A stretch of DNA of 64,000 bases from Eunapius fragilis (GCA_963681505.1 OY811978.1:8577236-8641235); one strand, 5' to 3'; numbered from the stretch's first letter, positions 1 to 10,714 are shown. Notes: generated by a model from the letters alone, not told the origin. A program made the numbers and translations.

Positions 1-120
1 ATAAACAGGCTGATCTACTTTCCAAATGTCATTGTTTATTTCTCTTTAGCGCATACAAACCTGTTAGCAATTTTGGGGGGGGGGGGGGGGAGGGGCGACC
101 ATTTCTGTACATGTACAAAT

Positions 121-300
121 TACTGGTGGGTTTGGTGTGGGTGTGGGTAATACTTCACAGTGGTGTGGGTGTGGGTAGTACTTCACAGTGTTGTGGGTGT
201 GGGTGTGGGTAGTACTTCACAGTGGTGTGGGTGTGGGTAGTACTTCACAGTGTTGTTGTTGGTGTGGGTGTGGGTAGTACTTCACAGTGTTATTGTTTTG
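121..300. repeat. GT-rich minisatellite, about 28-45 bp unit
   Basis: Several imperfect copies of a GT-rich unit ending in agtacttcacagtg lie just before the acceptor of the exon at 304. It acts as a satellite inside the last-but-one intron of the upstream gene. A poly-G run sits at 75-91. Confidence 0.8.
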
Positions 301-303
301 CAG

Positions 304-518
304 GCTTTTATCAAAGTCTGATGTTCGCCTTGAGGCCAAGGAGCTAGACAGCCTTGAAAGAGCCATGGTAGCACCCAAGAACAAAAATGAGGTCATGTGT
401 CCTACTGTGGACCTAATAATTTTTAATAATTACAGCCTAACCAACCAATTTTTTTTTTTTTACCCATGTTATTTTCTCTTTGCAGGCTAAAGCTATGATG
501 AGGGTGCTGGGGTGTTAA
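304..518 (+). CDS. 3'-terminal exons of an unidentified gene, 5' part outside the window
   Basis: Two exons can be read. One runs 304-391 after a TTTGCAG acceptor and gives LLSKSDVRLEAKELDSLERA followed by a basic stretch. The other runs 486-518 after a TTTGCAG acceptor and gives AKAMMRVLGC then TAA. Both junctions are in phase 0; the donor GAG|GTCATG is weak. The peptide is charged and helix-like. I do not recognise the family, and the rest of the gene lies to the left of the window. Coding status rests only on splice signals, matching phase and plausible composition, so it could be a chance pair of exons. Confidence 0.4.
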
Positions 519-866
519 GGGTGACCAAGATGAAAGTAGTTACATGGCATTGAGTGAGAGTAGTGTAGTTCGTTTTTCAACATCTTGGATTTGAATTATG
601 TACACGTATGTGTGCAGAAATGATGTTTTGCAGTGTGGTTCTATGCAAGCATGTTGGGGTAAGGGTGTATATGCGCAATGAGATATTTTCTGAGTCAGTT
701 TACAATTAGCGGCTATGCCTTGGCGATGAATGTAAGTTAAACTAAAAACATATAAGGGCAATTGCGCATTCGTGTCTCTATCCATATTCGAGTGCACGAA
801 TATATGCGCCGCGCATGAATATTACATCTTACGTAACGAAGAGGCGTGTACTAGTACTCTGGCAAG

Positions 867-1327
867 ATGCCACCTCGAAAACGAAAGGCGACTTCAGCCG
901 CGGAGCAGAGTAACGAGGACGAATTTCAGTCACTATCATGCGAAGATATCAGGAAGGAGCTCCAGAGTTTAGGAGAGAACCCAGGTCCTATCGATGCCTC
1001 CAACAAGTAAGAATTCAATTCGCTATCCGTAACGTTCGCTTCGATGGTGTGCACGTTTTAGAAACATTTATGCAAGGCTACTAGCTCGCAAGAAATTAAA
1101 AACCTCGGACACCGATGAGCATACAAATGATGCACAGCCTATGTCCAGTTATTCCCCTCCTGCCTCTATGGCGTCTCCAAGAGCCCCCCTGAGGCATAGT
1201 CTTATCCCCGAGGTGAAGAAAGCAACCCCAGGGTTACCGTCCAAGCCAAAGCCTACACTTTCGGTACCCTCTTCACCCCCAAGCTCCATCCAGGTAGGCC
1301 GCACGCACACACACACACGCACACACG

Positions 1328-1374
<47 letters not shown>

Positions 1375-3601
1375 ACACTAATATGGGTGTTTTTTTTAAA
1401 CAATAGACTATCTTAAACTTCGAAGCACGAGGGTTGACAGCAGCGACATTTACACCATTCACCGACAGCGGGTGAGTTGGTAGTGGGCGCCGCGTATCGG
1501 GGCGTGCGCTGTTTTCATCGCTGCAGTTCGTGGTGTTGTGTAATATGTCACTACTAGTCATGTGCAGAATTCACAGGAAAATGGTAGAAACGTCTAGGGG
1601 TGGGAATTTATAAGCTCACCTGGAGTTTGTTTGATGAATGCCACCTGGTTCTATTCTGGTTCCTCAATTCCAGGGCGGGAAAGTCTTGAACTCATAGGGG
1701 TTTTTTTTGTTTGAAACCACCCTGAATTTTGTTTGCTAAACCCAGACTGGACGTTTGTGACTTTTTCTTTCTGTGTGAAGAAAAAGTAGCGTTTGGATCC
1801 ATACTGTTTCATCCTCTTCAGTGAAATCAACCTTCCTGTCATAAGGCACTATGCAGACTACCTCTGTCAGAGAGGAGTGCTCAATGTGTTTGGTGAGGGC
1901 TGTGTGTGTGGGGGGGGGGGGGGGGGTGGCTGTGTGTCACTGGTCTAACGTGTGTGTGTGGGGGTGGGGGGTGGGGTGGCTGTGTGTCACTGGTCTCATG
2001 CTAACGTATGGGGGTGGGGGGGGGGGTGGCTGTGTGTCACTGGTCTCATGCTAACGTTTGGGGGGGGGGGGGGGGGGCTTTGCAATTATTGTTATTGCAG
2101 TCATTAAAACTACTGCAATGTAGTAGTGTAATTGAAGGGGGAGGGGGGGGGAGCAATAAATACCCCCCTACCACACACACACACACACACACACTGCACT
2201 CCCTTAATGGTGTGTCTTGGCCAAATTTTTGCAGTCAATGGCACAGCTGGTGAGGGTCTTACGCTAACCATTAGTGAGAGGAAGCTGCTAGCTGAGGAAT
2301 GGGTCAAGGTGGCAGCTGGAAGGTAAAATGAAATGGGGTGGGGGGGAGGACGTTACCCCATTCTTATCCGATGCTCTGTCTTCCTAGAATGACAGTGATT
2401 GTTCAGGTTGGATGTGAAAGTCTGAAGGACACATGTGTGCTGGTGAGAACTTAGGCTTCACTCAGTAAACAATGCACAGTCACCTTCCTCTGAGACTTTT
2501 ACTTGAAGGCTGAACATGCTCAAGAAATCAGAGCAAATGCCATTGGAGTTTTACCCTCTACTTTCAACAAGGCATCATCAATTGGTAGGGATCCGCTCTG
2601 ATGCTTATGCTTGTAAGGTTTGTTGATTCCCTCATCTTCCTCTCTTGTTCCCCCGTGCCCCTCTCTCCTCGTTCCCAGCCCATCTCGTAACGTGCCTAGA
2701 AAAGGTGTGTGAGGCCGCCCCCTCAATCCCTATGTATTACTACCACATACCAGCTAGGACTGGGATCACGTGTGCGTTTGGGGCTAGACATGGAGGATGT
2801 GTGTGTGTAGAGTGCACTGCATGTTCTCGTTTTGACAGTCCAAATGGAAGATTTGTTGGATGTTGCTAAGGACAGGCTCCCAACTCTGAGAGGACTGAAG
2901 TATTCGAGCCCCAACCTGTGTGATTACGGTCGCTGTGTAGTTCACAGCAGTGGTCGCTACCAGATATTGTACGGTTGTGATGAAGTAAGCAGAGAGGGGG
3001 GGAAATGGTCTCTTCCCCTCGTCTCTGCTGTACCTTCTTGCTACTCTCCTTCCCCTCACACTGCACCCTCATCACACCTCCCACTTCACCCTTTTCCCTC
3101 ACTACATGTTCCCCTTTCTCCTCACCATAGCAACTGATAGGAGCACTAACTCTAGGATGCAATGGAGCCATTGGAAGGTATGCTGTGGTAACTGTTGATC
3201 TAAAAGATGTACCACGGTTCCCTCCTCCCCAGCACATACAACTTTGCCGGAAAGCTGTACAATCGCCTGCTTGCAGCATTCCAAAAGTGCGACATGGAAA
3301 CTGCAAAGCTTGAGCAGAGACGGTCCCAAGCAATGGTCAAATTTCACAACAAATATGGTAGGTAATTTTTTTTTCCCACAGTTTTTTTTTTTTTGGGGGC
3401 TTTTGATTTGTTATATTCAATCAGTGATTGCATTTTGGTTACCACACAAAAGGTGACCCCATCACCGTAGGGAAAGCCATCATGAAGCTGGCTGGCCTGG
3501 ACGTTGGCCCACCACGCCTCCCTGCCCTGCCCCTCTCCAATGACGGCACAAAGAACCTTGAGAAGGACCTCCGAGACATTGGCTTCTTTGACTGGGCCTG
3601 A
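867..3601 (+). CDS. NPL: LEM domain-N-acetylneuraminate lyase fusion protein, 428 aa
   Basis: The lyase cleaves N-acetylneuraminate to N-acetylmannosamine and pyruvate (sialic acid catabolism). Twelve exons: 867-1006, 1062-1293, 1407-1471, 1822-1892, 2235-2322, 2388-2442, 2509-2584, 2679-2771, 2839-2984, 3131-3177, 3233-3357, 3453-3601. They sum to 1287 nt, exactly 429 codons. Residues 125-428 align throughout with animal NPL: the GTAGE loop (173-176), YYYHIPARTG with the catalytic Tyr at about 264, and RGLKYSS with the Schiff-base Lys at about 294. Exons 1-2 (124 aa) encode a basic PPRKRK stretch, a LEM domain at about residues 24-60 with the NPGPI core and a basic third helix, and a Pro/Ser linker. 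The junction to the first lyase exon is phase 0. That exon has no ATG, and the only ATG in the preceding intron (1383) runs into TAG, so no separate NPL start is visible. The 304-aa lyase part is slightly shorter than vertebrate NPL (about 320). Confidence 0.85.
1308..1377. repeat. (CA)n microsatellite in intron 2 of the LEM-NPL gene
   Basis: A nearly pure CA dinucleotide run with CG interruptions, placed between the linker exon and the first lyase exon. Confidence 0.9.
1900..2075. repeat. G-rich satellite, about 60 bp unit, LEM-NPL intron 4
   Basis: Three to four copies of a unit containing gtggctgtgtgtcactggtc separated by long G runs. Such G tracts could form quadruplexes. No exon is seen between 1893 and 2234. 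Confidence 0.85.
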
Positions 3602-3798
3602 AGATTTACGATTCTAAGTGATGCCCACCCAATGATAAGGCAGATATACCAATAGGAGATTTTGTTTTCTACAACAGAGCAGATGTGTGATGTGAATAGA
3701 TGAGTTTTTGCAGACGCTTGTACATAAACACATACATGTAAGTTCGAAAATGAAAAGCAGGATAAACGTTAGTTTCATTCACATTTAACTAGAGTTTG

Positions 3799-5998
3799 TC
3801 ATTTTCGCTCTTTGCATCTGTTGCGGGCAGAGAAAGGAACAACATGACAGCTGTTATATGATGTAATTAGCTTAGTTACCAGTAATGATGCGGGGAGATC
3901 ACTGGGGAAATCCCCTTCTCCATTTGGGATGGCAGGGTTAGCCCCGTAGGCCATCAGAAGTGCAACAATCTCCTTCAGCTTGCGACCTGCAGCTATGTGC
4001 AGAGGGGTGTTGCCTACCAGGGGTGTGGGTGTACCATGTGGAGGGAGGGGCCAGTGTGGGTGTACATGGTTGCAACGGGTATTGCGCGTTGAGAAGGAAC
4101 TGTACCTGCGTATGTCACTGCATTAACCAGACAGCCATTTTCTAAAAAGAAATTGGTCAGTAGGAAGTTCTCCAGTTCCACAGCATAGTGCAGTGGAGTC
4201 CGTCCACTAGAGGCATCCTAAGTATAAAGGATACCACATCCTCAATCATGTGTATGCAGGACACACACACACACACACACACACCTGGGCATTCTTATTA
4301 GAGCCCATTTGAAACAGGAACTTGAGGATGTCGATGCTTGCTTCCCTTGTTGCGACGTGAACGGCTGTCAGTCCTGTGCCATTTGCATAACATAAACACA
4401 ACATACACACACGACCTCATCCCACATGCCTGCAAAGTTCTTAACGTTAAAGTCAGGTAGAGGGTTGGTGGCTCGTGACAGAATTTGGAGGATCCTTAGG
4501 TCCCTCCTCTGGGCAGCCAGGTGGATACTGGTACATCCCCTCCTGTCGGGGAAGTTGACAGATGCCCCAGCTGTTACCAGCAGCTGCACCATAAGCGGTT
4601 GCTTGGTGATGACAGCCAAGTGAAGTGGAGTCTGAACAGAGTATCAGACCACTTAAAGAAGACGACTCAATTATTAAAATCCTGACGTTACCTGACGCAT
4701 GTTATTGGCAATGTCTAGGTTCATGTTGACTCCAGTGATCAGTCTGACCAGGTATTGGGTTAGGGAGAAATTTTCTTTGATGATAGCCAAGTGCAGTGGC
4801 CTGGGGAGGGGGGGAATACACAATGCTTGTATGATGATCTCAAAAAAAAAAAAAAAAAAAAACTGCTTACGTGTCCCCGTCCTCGTCCGGCAAGATGGCC
4901 AGGTGGGCTTCACTCACTTGGAGCAAGGCACTGTGCGGACCAGGCTTGTCCCCCCCACCACCTTTGGCCCACTCCATCGAGTGGTATCCCTCTGACGGCT
5001 CGTGCTCGCAGTCCCCCTTACTGCTCTTTGGAGGAGAGGATGGGAGGGAACAAGGCTTGTACCTGTCACCTGGGACTGGGGACTGCATTGCGTTCCTCCG
5101 GTCCTCAGATTCGGTTACGGCAGGGTTGAGACGCTCCAGGAGTGGGCGTGGTTTTGGACTGTCGGTTTCCTCCTCCGCCCCAGATCCAGACGAGCTTCGT
5201 GCCACCGACCTGTCGCGTCTGTCGCTCTTAGAAAGCTCGGCTATGTCCTCAAACATCCGTCCACGGGGGCGTGGTCTCACACTGTCCGCGACAACAAGGG
5301 GGGAGGGACGGTCCCCTCTGCTCTGGTCATCTCCTCCAGCAGTATGGAACTGGATAGCCGGAGGAGCAGTCATGATGGTGGGCAGGGCAAATGGAAGAGA
5401 GAAAGAACCTGTGGGCAGACACAAGCGAAATTACAACTATGTCAGCACGGGAATGTCCCCATCTTCCTCCCACGACTTATCAGTGTTTACAACCAAAAGC
5501 CAACTGCTGACCAAGCAAACATACTGAAAAGGGGGATTAGTTTCCCTAAGTCACCACATACATGTTTGGTAAAAGGCAGCCCATAATGGCAGTTATGAAT
5601 GTCATCTTCCCCCTTTTGAAAGTCATGTGCACAGTATGATTGTGCATGTGTGTGTGTGTGTGTGGTGTGTGGTGTGTGTATGTGTGTGTGGTGTGTGAAC
5701 CTGCAACTAGTATAATATGATGAGGCGAATGAAATGCACGTTGAACGAGATAGTGAACAGAATGAAGTGAAATTGTAAACAAAAGATGTTTACATGGATT
5801 AGGGGAATGCCCCCAATTCAAGCCCACATGGTATCCAGTTTTCATTTAAGGACACTTGTATAAACTATGCACACAGGTACACACAAGCTGTATAGACCGC
5901 ATGTTTAACTCTGCTCAAGATTGAAGTAGCACATAAACACACACACAGACACACACACACGCGCGCACACACACAACACACATAAACACACACACATA

Positions 5999-6069
<71 letters not shown>

Positions 6070-6638
6070 ACAGCCGCAACACATAACGAACCTTGCATAA
6101 CTATAAAATCGCCAACGCGGGGAATCTTGATCTCACGGGGCAGCTGTATCTTCGTTCTTTTAACACTGCCTTCCGGTCTCATCTGCTCCTTCTCTGACTC
6201 TGTGGTCACCTCCACGTTCTCGCCAACCGTCAGTACTACAGTGTCAACGTTCGTGTGTGACTCACTGCTGGATTCCTTGCCAGACGACGTTGCCTGTTCC
6301 AGAGATGCGAAATGGCCGCTTTCATAGTCCGAAGTAGGCGAATCCATGGGTACGGTTTGTGTTGCCCATCTGTTTAGTTGCAGCGGATTCATTAATTTTG
6401 GTTCGGTTTTTCTTTCCAGGGGCATGGGTACTTGTTTCAAAGCGGCATAACTCGCGGATCTTATATTATCGTAGTCTTCGGTTGCCTGCGCCTTCTGTTC
6501 GAAAGCTTTAGAGCTGGTTCCTGTACGTTCTCTCTCCTGCTTGGACGCACTCATAATGCCAGAATGATAGGCTTCGTTGTCCATCAGAAAAAGGTACAAT
6601 CCTGTACTCAGTTCTGCTCTGGTGTGAGGAACCACCAA
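3799..6638 (-). CDS. IkB/Bcl-3-like ankyrin-repeat protein, about 603 aa
   Basis: A predicted cytoplasmic or nuclear regulator that binds Rel/NF-kappaB dimers through ankyrin repeats. Exons on the minus strand: 6638-6092, 5408-4871, 4800-4692, 4631-4430, 4373-4285, 4217-4106, 4013-3799, summing to 1812 nt (604 codons). The first two exons give about 360 residues of low-complexity, Ser/Pro-rich N-terminus. The ankyrin block opens with LPDEDGDTPLHLAI, the hallmark first repeat of IkB/Bcl-3/NF-kappaB C-termini. It continues with TPLHLAVITKQ, CTSIHLAAQ, LTAVHVATRE, RTPLHYAVE and NTPLHIAAGR, about six repeats. The start is uncertain: Met at 6638 or the internal MDNEAYHSG Met at 6584. A strict DSGxxS degron is absent, but DYESGHFAS is a plausible relaxed version. 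The intron between 4430 and 4373 uses a GC donor. It converges on the LEM-NPL gene, with stops 197 bp apart. The sequence does not decide between an inhibitor (IkB) and a coactivator (Bcl-3) role. Confidence 0.85.
5940..6073. repeat. (CA)n microsatellite, intron 1 of the IkB-like gene
   Basis: About 130 bp of CA dinucleotides, next to the first donor of the IkB-like gene. Confidence 0.95.
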
Positions 6639-6648
6639 AAACGGGTGT

Positions 6649-6658
6649 GGGAATTCCC
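6649..6658. promoter_or_regulatory. Palindromic kappaB site upstream of the IkB-like gene
   Basis: The decamer GGGAATTCCC matches the GGGRNNYYCC kappaB consensus at every position and is fully palindromic. It lies 11 bp upstream of the first possible ATG (6638) and 65 bp upstream of the alternative ATG (6584), so in the 5' UTR or core promoter. Auto-induction of IkB genes through kappaB sites is well established in other animals. Function here is inferred from sequence and position only. Confidence 0.6.
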
Positions 6659-7091
6659 AATCACTTATGGGGGGAAACCCTCAACATTGCTCACGTGATG
6701 TACCAGTTGACACGTGATTATTAAACTGTAAAGTGAGGATGACTCGAAGGACCAACCGAGGGATCGTATCCTTCTTTGTCGCTATCGAACAATAACACAG
6801 AAACGAACAGTTTTTCATGTGCGTAGGTTCCGTGTCATAACACCATGCGCTTTTAGGGAACAAAAATGTTCGCGCCCATTTCTCGTACTCAGCCCTATTT
6901 TTCTCCCTGGCGCCGTCGTCTTTTTGAGCAAGAAACGGTTTAACGCCAATCGCTTCAGTTATCCTTAGCAGGGTTCAGACAGATGTCGTAATGCCTTCCT
7001 TACTTGGTAAATAAGGCTTGAAAAAAAAACATGAAGGCCCCGGTACGCTTTCAAAGAGCTGTGTATTATAGTCTCGGCCCCAGGCCTAAGC

Positions 7092-7489
7092 ATGGTGGAT
7101 CGCGTCACCGCCACGGTCTGTAACGTTTTAACTAGGTATGAATTCTATCGTGAGTATTTCCTGGAAACAGGCAACCATCTGGTGGTATTGGTTTCAGGAG
7201 TACTGTTCATGTGGTCTCTGTGGTCTCTGCTTACCTAGCCTCTGTAGGGGACTCTTCTGATCCTGCCCATCATACCTTGCCACCTCACTTTTGGGTCTTG
7301 CCACCTCACTTTTGGGTCTTGCCACCTCACTTTTGGGTCTTGCCACCTCACTTTTGGGTCTTGCCACCTCACTTTTGGGTCTTTCCACCTCTGCATTGTG
7401 ATGCGGCTATAACACAGTCTCATGACCAGATAACACTTGTTGGCCAGTGGGGCATACTAACAGAAATGGTCCACGTGTATCAAGTTTGA
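7092..7489 (+). CDS. Possible small gene or 5' exons with in-frame 21-bp repeats
   Basis: An ATG at 7092 opens MVDRVTATVCNVLTR, which ends at a GTATGA donor (about 7137). After a GTTTCAG acceptor (about 7197), a frame in matching phase continues to a stop at 7489. That frame runs through five copies of a 21-bp unit encoding PPHFWVL (7279-7388). Unit length preserves the frame. The downstream part blends into LINE-like sequence, so this may be a real 5' exon followed by a retroelement, or no gene at all. The first exon is divergent from the IkB-like gene and could share its promoter region. I do not recognise the peptide. Confidence 0.25.
7279..7388. repeat. 21-bp tandem repeat, five copies
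   Basis: The unit ccacctcacttttgggtctt(g) is repeated five times almost perfectly, with a final divergent half-copy. Confidence 0.95.
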
Positions 7490-8150
7490 CCAAATCACTC
7501 CTTAGTGACGAATGTTCGAATTCCATAGAGCTCTCATGTCCGCCTACTTCCTGCCTCCTGTAAAGACTCTGGGAGCTTGGTTGAGCGCCTTACCAATATC
7601 ATCGTCAGGTCTCTGCTTGGATGATGTCACTGTTTGTATTGCTCTGTAGGTCTTCGCCTTGGCTTGTAAACCACAATATTTGCTGTACGTGTGGGGCCAA
7701 TGTAGGCTGTGCTACAACCCCAGAAGCTCAGCTGTGTGGTAGATGACGTCATCCCCATGCGACCATTAACAACATCATCCACAGGGCTCCTTGTGCAGCA
7801 CCCATACCATCCCACCTTGAACCCTCAGGTTTAGATCGGTCTGATGGGGGTAAGCACCCTGATGGTGTCACAATCATCGCCCTGGAAACATGGAAAATGT
7901 TTAGTATGGGATACCACCTGCCCTGATACATTTGCTGCTTCATACCTCACCAGATGAACCAGTGGGTGTGGTCTCTAGTGGCTGAGAATAAGAAAATTTC
8001 TAAATATGGCTATTTAGAGCACTGTCATATTTTTTTGCCCTGTAGCTTAGGAACATCTGGTGTTTGTGGAATCCCTCACTCTCCTTAAAGAGATCAAAAT
8101 AAAGATACTACTGGAGATCAAAATGCCTTCTCAATATCTTTGGTAGCAAC
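7490..8150 (+). pseudogene. Decayed LINE ORF2 C-terminal region
   Basis: Read across frames, the stretch carries blocks I associate with the C-terminal region of a non-LTR retrotransposon polyprotein common in sponges and cnidarians: LGAWLSALPISSSGLCLDDV, then INNIIHRAPCAAPIPSHLEP, then GLDRSDGGKHPDGVTII, then KISKYGYLEHCHIFLPC, then LGTSGVCG. Several frameshifts and stops separate the blocks, so no product is expected. The family resemblance is from memory of such elements; a translated search would settle it. Confidence 0.6.
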
Positions 8151-8163
8151 TTTCTACTGCTTC

Positions 8164-8287
8164 AATATTGGGGGGCATGCCACAATATTGGGGGGGCATG
8201 CCGCAATATTGGGGGGGCATGCCTGAATATTGGGGGGGGGGGGGGGGGGGGGGCATGCCTCAATATTGGGGGGGGGTATGCCTCAAT

Positions 8288-8322
<35 letters not shown>

Positions 8323-8652
8323 TGCCTCAATATTGGGGGGCATACCTCAATATTGGAGGGGGGCATGCCTCAATATTGGGGGGCATGCCTCAATATTGGG
8401 GTGCATGTCAATATTGGAGTGACATGCCTCAATATTGGGGGGGGGGGCATGCCTCAACATTGGGGGGGGGGGGGGGGGCATGCCTCAATATTGGGGGGCA
8501 TGCCTCAATATTGGGGGTGCATGTCAATATTGGGGTGACATGCCTCAATATTGGGGGGCATGCCTCAATATTGGGGGGTGCATGCCTCAATATTGGGGTG
8601 CATGTCAATATTGGGGTGACATGCCTCAATATTGGGGGGCATGCCTCATATG
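8164..8652. repeat. Minisatellite with AATATTGGGG unit and long poly-G runs
   Basis: About 20-25 copies of a unit catgcctcaatattgggg, about 20 bp, with G runs that expand to more than 30 (8300-8322). Strand composition is strongly asymmetric (G-rich plus strand). It follows the LINE relic directly. It encodes overlapping spurious ORFs only. Confidence 0.95.
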
Positions 8653-8809
8653 GACGAGCTAGTTTAGATTGTATTGTATATCATGTATAATTAATAAAAC
8701 TATGAATTCGTTAACAGTAATTCAAAACAGCACGTGATTAGTTTTCTGTCAGGGGTGTTCGCGTTCGGTAGTTAACCACAAGAACCATGAACCCGCTCCG
8801 CCGCCAAAT

Positions 8810-8812
<3 letters not shown>

Positions 8813-8857
<45 letters not shown>

Positions 8858-8860
8858 ACA
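8813..8860. repeat. Poly-C run followed by (CA)n
   Basis: About 30 consecutive C followed by nine CA units. I see no gene between 8660 and 9940. The rest of that interval is unique sequence with a short direct duplication at about 9525-9640 (tgtctcttattggagctcac). Confidence 0.9.
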
Positions 8861-9947
8861 GGTTGGGGGCTTAGCCCTCTTGCGTTACCATCAGGTTATG
8901 GATAAATGGCGCATAAAGATGCATTGATCTGGAGGACGTATCCAAGGAACTAATGATTAATTTACAGGTTGGGAACTTACAAATTCGTACTGCCGTTGCC
9001 ATCATATGTTGCGTTCAAGAGGACTAGCGACGTTGCTTGGATGCGACCATTTTGTTTCTATTTCTATTTCAAAATTTCTGGGCGTCGGTCTTTTTGACAC
9101 ACGTTTTTGTCAGTAAAAAGGAAGGAAACAGATGAATGAAGCAAGGGCCTATAATTGGACGCTATAGTGTACATGTGTTCTGTTTCATTCATTGATGGCG
9201 CTTGTTTCATTCCTTTTTGCACCAATATAATTGCCTTGCAATCCTATAAGGGGTCCATAGAACATGTGGGGTGGGGTGAAGATCGACACCATGTTTAATG
9301 TCCCCACACATGTGGAGGGAAGACACCTCCCCCACATACATTGTCCATACGTTTGTTTTTTGTCATCCTCATGGCTTCATGGCTTTTTTTAGGCACTGTA
9401 GCTAAAACCACTGGAGTGAAACACCCTCACATCTATTGAAAATGTCAAGTCATATGAGCCATCAGAAGCAAAGTCTTTCTTTCCCCTTTTGAGCATACCT
9501 CAGTGCAACATTGGAGTACACCTCTGCTGTAGCGACAATGTCTCTTATTGGAGCTCACCCCTGTTTGCAGGAAGGTGGTAATGTCTCTTATTGGAGCTCA
9601 CCCCTGTTAGCAGGAAGGTGGTAATGTCACTTATTGGAGTACAACTGTGTTCTCTCAGGCAGGGGGGCAATGTCTCTGATTTCACTGGATCAATGCATCA
9701 TGGATATTCAGGAGACACAGATATAGTCAAGGCATCATGGCTGAGAGCTTCCACTTAATGCTTCATCAACAGATGAACCAATTGGTGAACCATGCAAGGT
9801 AGCAGTGTTAAGGCTTGAGGTGAGTCCTGCTTGTAATACCCCAAAGCCATATCCATCCACAAGTGGCAAATGATCCCACATCACACGAGGTCTTATCACA
9901 TCACCGTAAAGGGACAGGCTAGTCTTCCAAGACAGTAGTATCAACAA

Positions 9948-10019
9948 TCCCATGTGGTCTAGTGGTTAGGATTCAGCCCTCTCACGGCTGTGGCCGGGGT
10001 TCGATTCCCCGCATGGGAA
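9948..10019 (+). tRNA. tRNA-Glu (anticodon CUC)
   Basis: A complete cloverleaf. The acceptor stem TCCCATG pairs with CATGGGA, followed by discriminator A. The A box is TGGTCTAGTGGTTAGGA. The anticodon stem CAGCC/GGCTG carries loop CTCTCAC, giving anticodon CTC. The T arm GGTTCGATTCC forms the B box. There is no intron. A T-run at 10024-10029 serves as a Pol III terminator. No other tRNA is near, so it is a singleton between repeats. Confidence 0.95.
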
Positions 10020-10023
10020 TAAA

Positions 10024-10037
10024 TTTTTTGTTTTTTG
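10024..10037 (+). terminator. Pol III T-run terminator after tRNA-Glu
   Basis: TTTTTTG followed by TTTTTTG begins five bases after the discriminator base, as expected for RNA polymerase III termination. Confidence 0.75.
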
Positions 10038-10313
10038 AAATTCTTTTCTTCATGTGTGCTTATTCTGGCTTCATTGCATTCGTGATTCACGGTCCTCATG
10101 CTTCATCCTTTTTACTCTTCTCCAATTGACCATATGTGTTCTGCTGGCTCTCCCGACCGCTTGTAAATACATTGTATTTTATTTATTATGCAGACTGAAT
10201 TCCTGGGCCATCCTTTTAGGCAGATGTCGGGTGAAGCAAATTCCTTCTCATATTTGCTTCTCAAAGACTGTCAGTAGCCATCCAACGAGGCAATGAGCAT
10301 GGTTTACGTTTCA

Positions 10314-10475
10314 CAGGGGAAAAAAACGTCGAATCATTTAGAAATAATTTAAAAATCTCTGTGTGATTGAACAGAAAATCACACAAAAATCATGCGCTTT
10401 ATTGGTTGGTTTTTTGTGTGATTCACTGTTCAATCGCGCAATGATTTCTAAATTATCCGACGCTTTTTTCCCCTG
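10314..10475. mobile_element. hAT-like MITE (162 bp, palindromic)
   Basis: Ends are CAGGGGAAAAAA and TTTTTTCCCCTG in inverted orientation. The inverted similarity extends through cgtcg, tttagaaat and the inner tgtgtgatt blocks, so the whole element is a loose palindrome. Flanking octamers acgtttca and tggtttca match at six of eight positions, as an aged 8-bp target duplication would. CAGGGG-type ends with 8-bp duplications are typical of hAT elements. There is no coding capacity. Confidence 0.65.
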
Positions 10476-10714
10476 TGGTTTCAGTGTTGTATAAATGTTT
10501 TTATTGTAATGTGTATACAGTGGAACCTGGCCGAAATGCGGACACTAGCGGGACCAACCTCACGTGTCCTGATTATCGAGGTTATCGGAACTTTTTATCA
10601 TTATTACAATGAGTATATAATATAATGATATCCTAACAGTGTATTGTGTACAATACAGATACAGCATAAAATTAAGGGGTGTTATCATCTCTTTGTTCTT
10701 CAGGATCGTACAAA

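Noticed and set aside
6673..6684. GGGGAAACCC as a second kappaB site near the IkB-like gene
   Set aside because: It breaks the Y positions of the consensus; too weak to claim.
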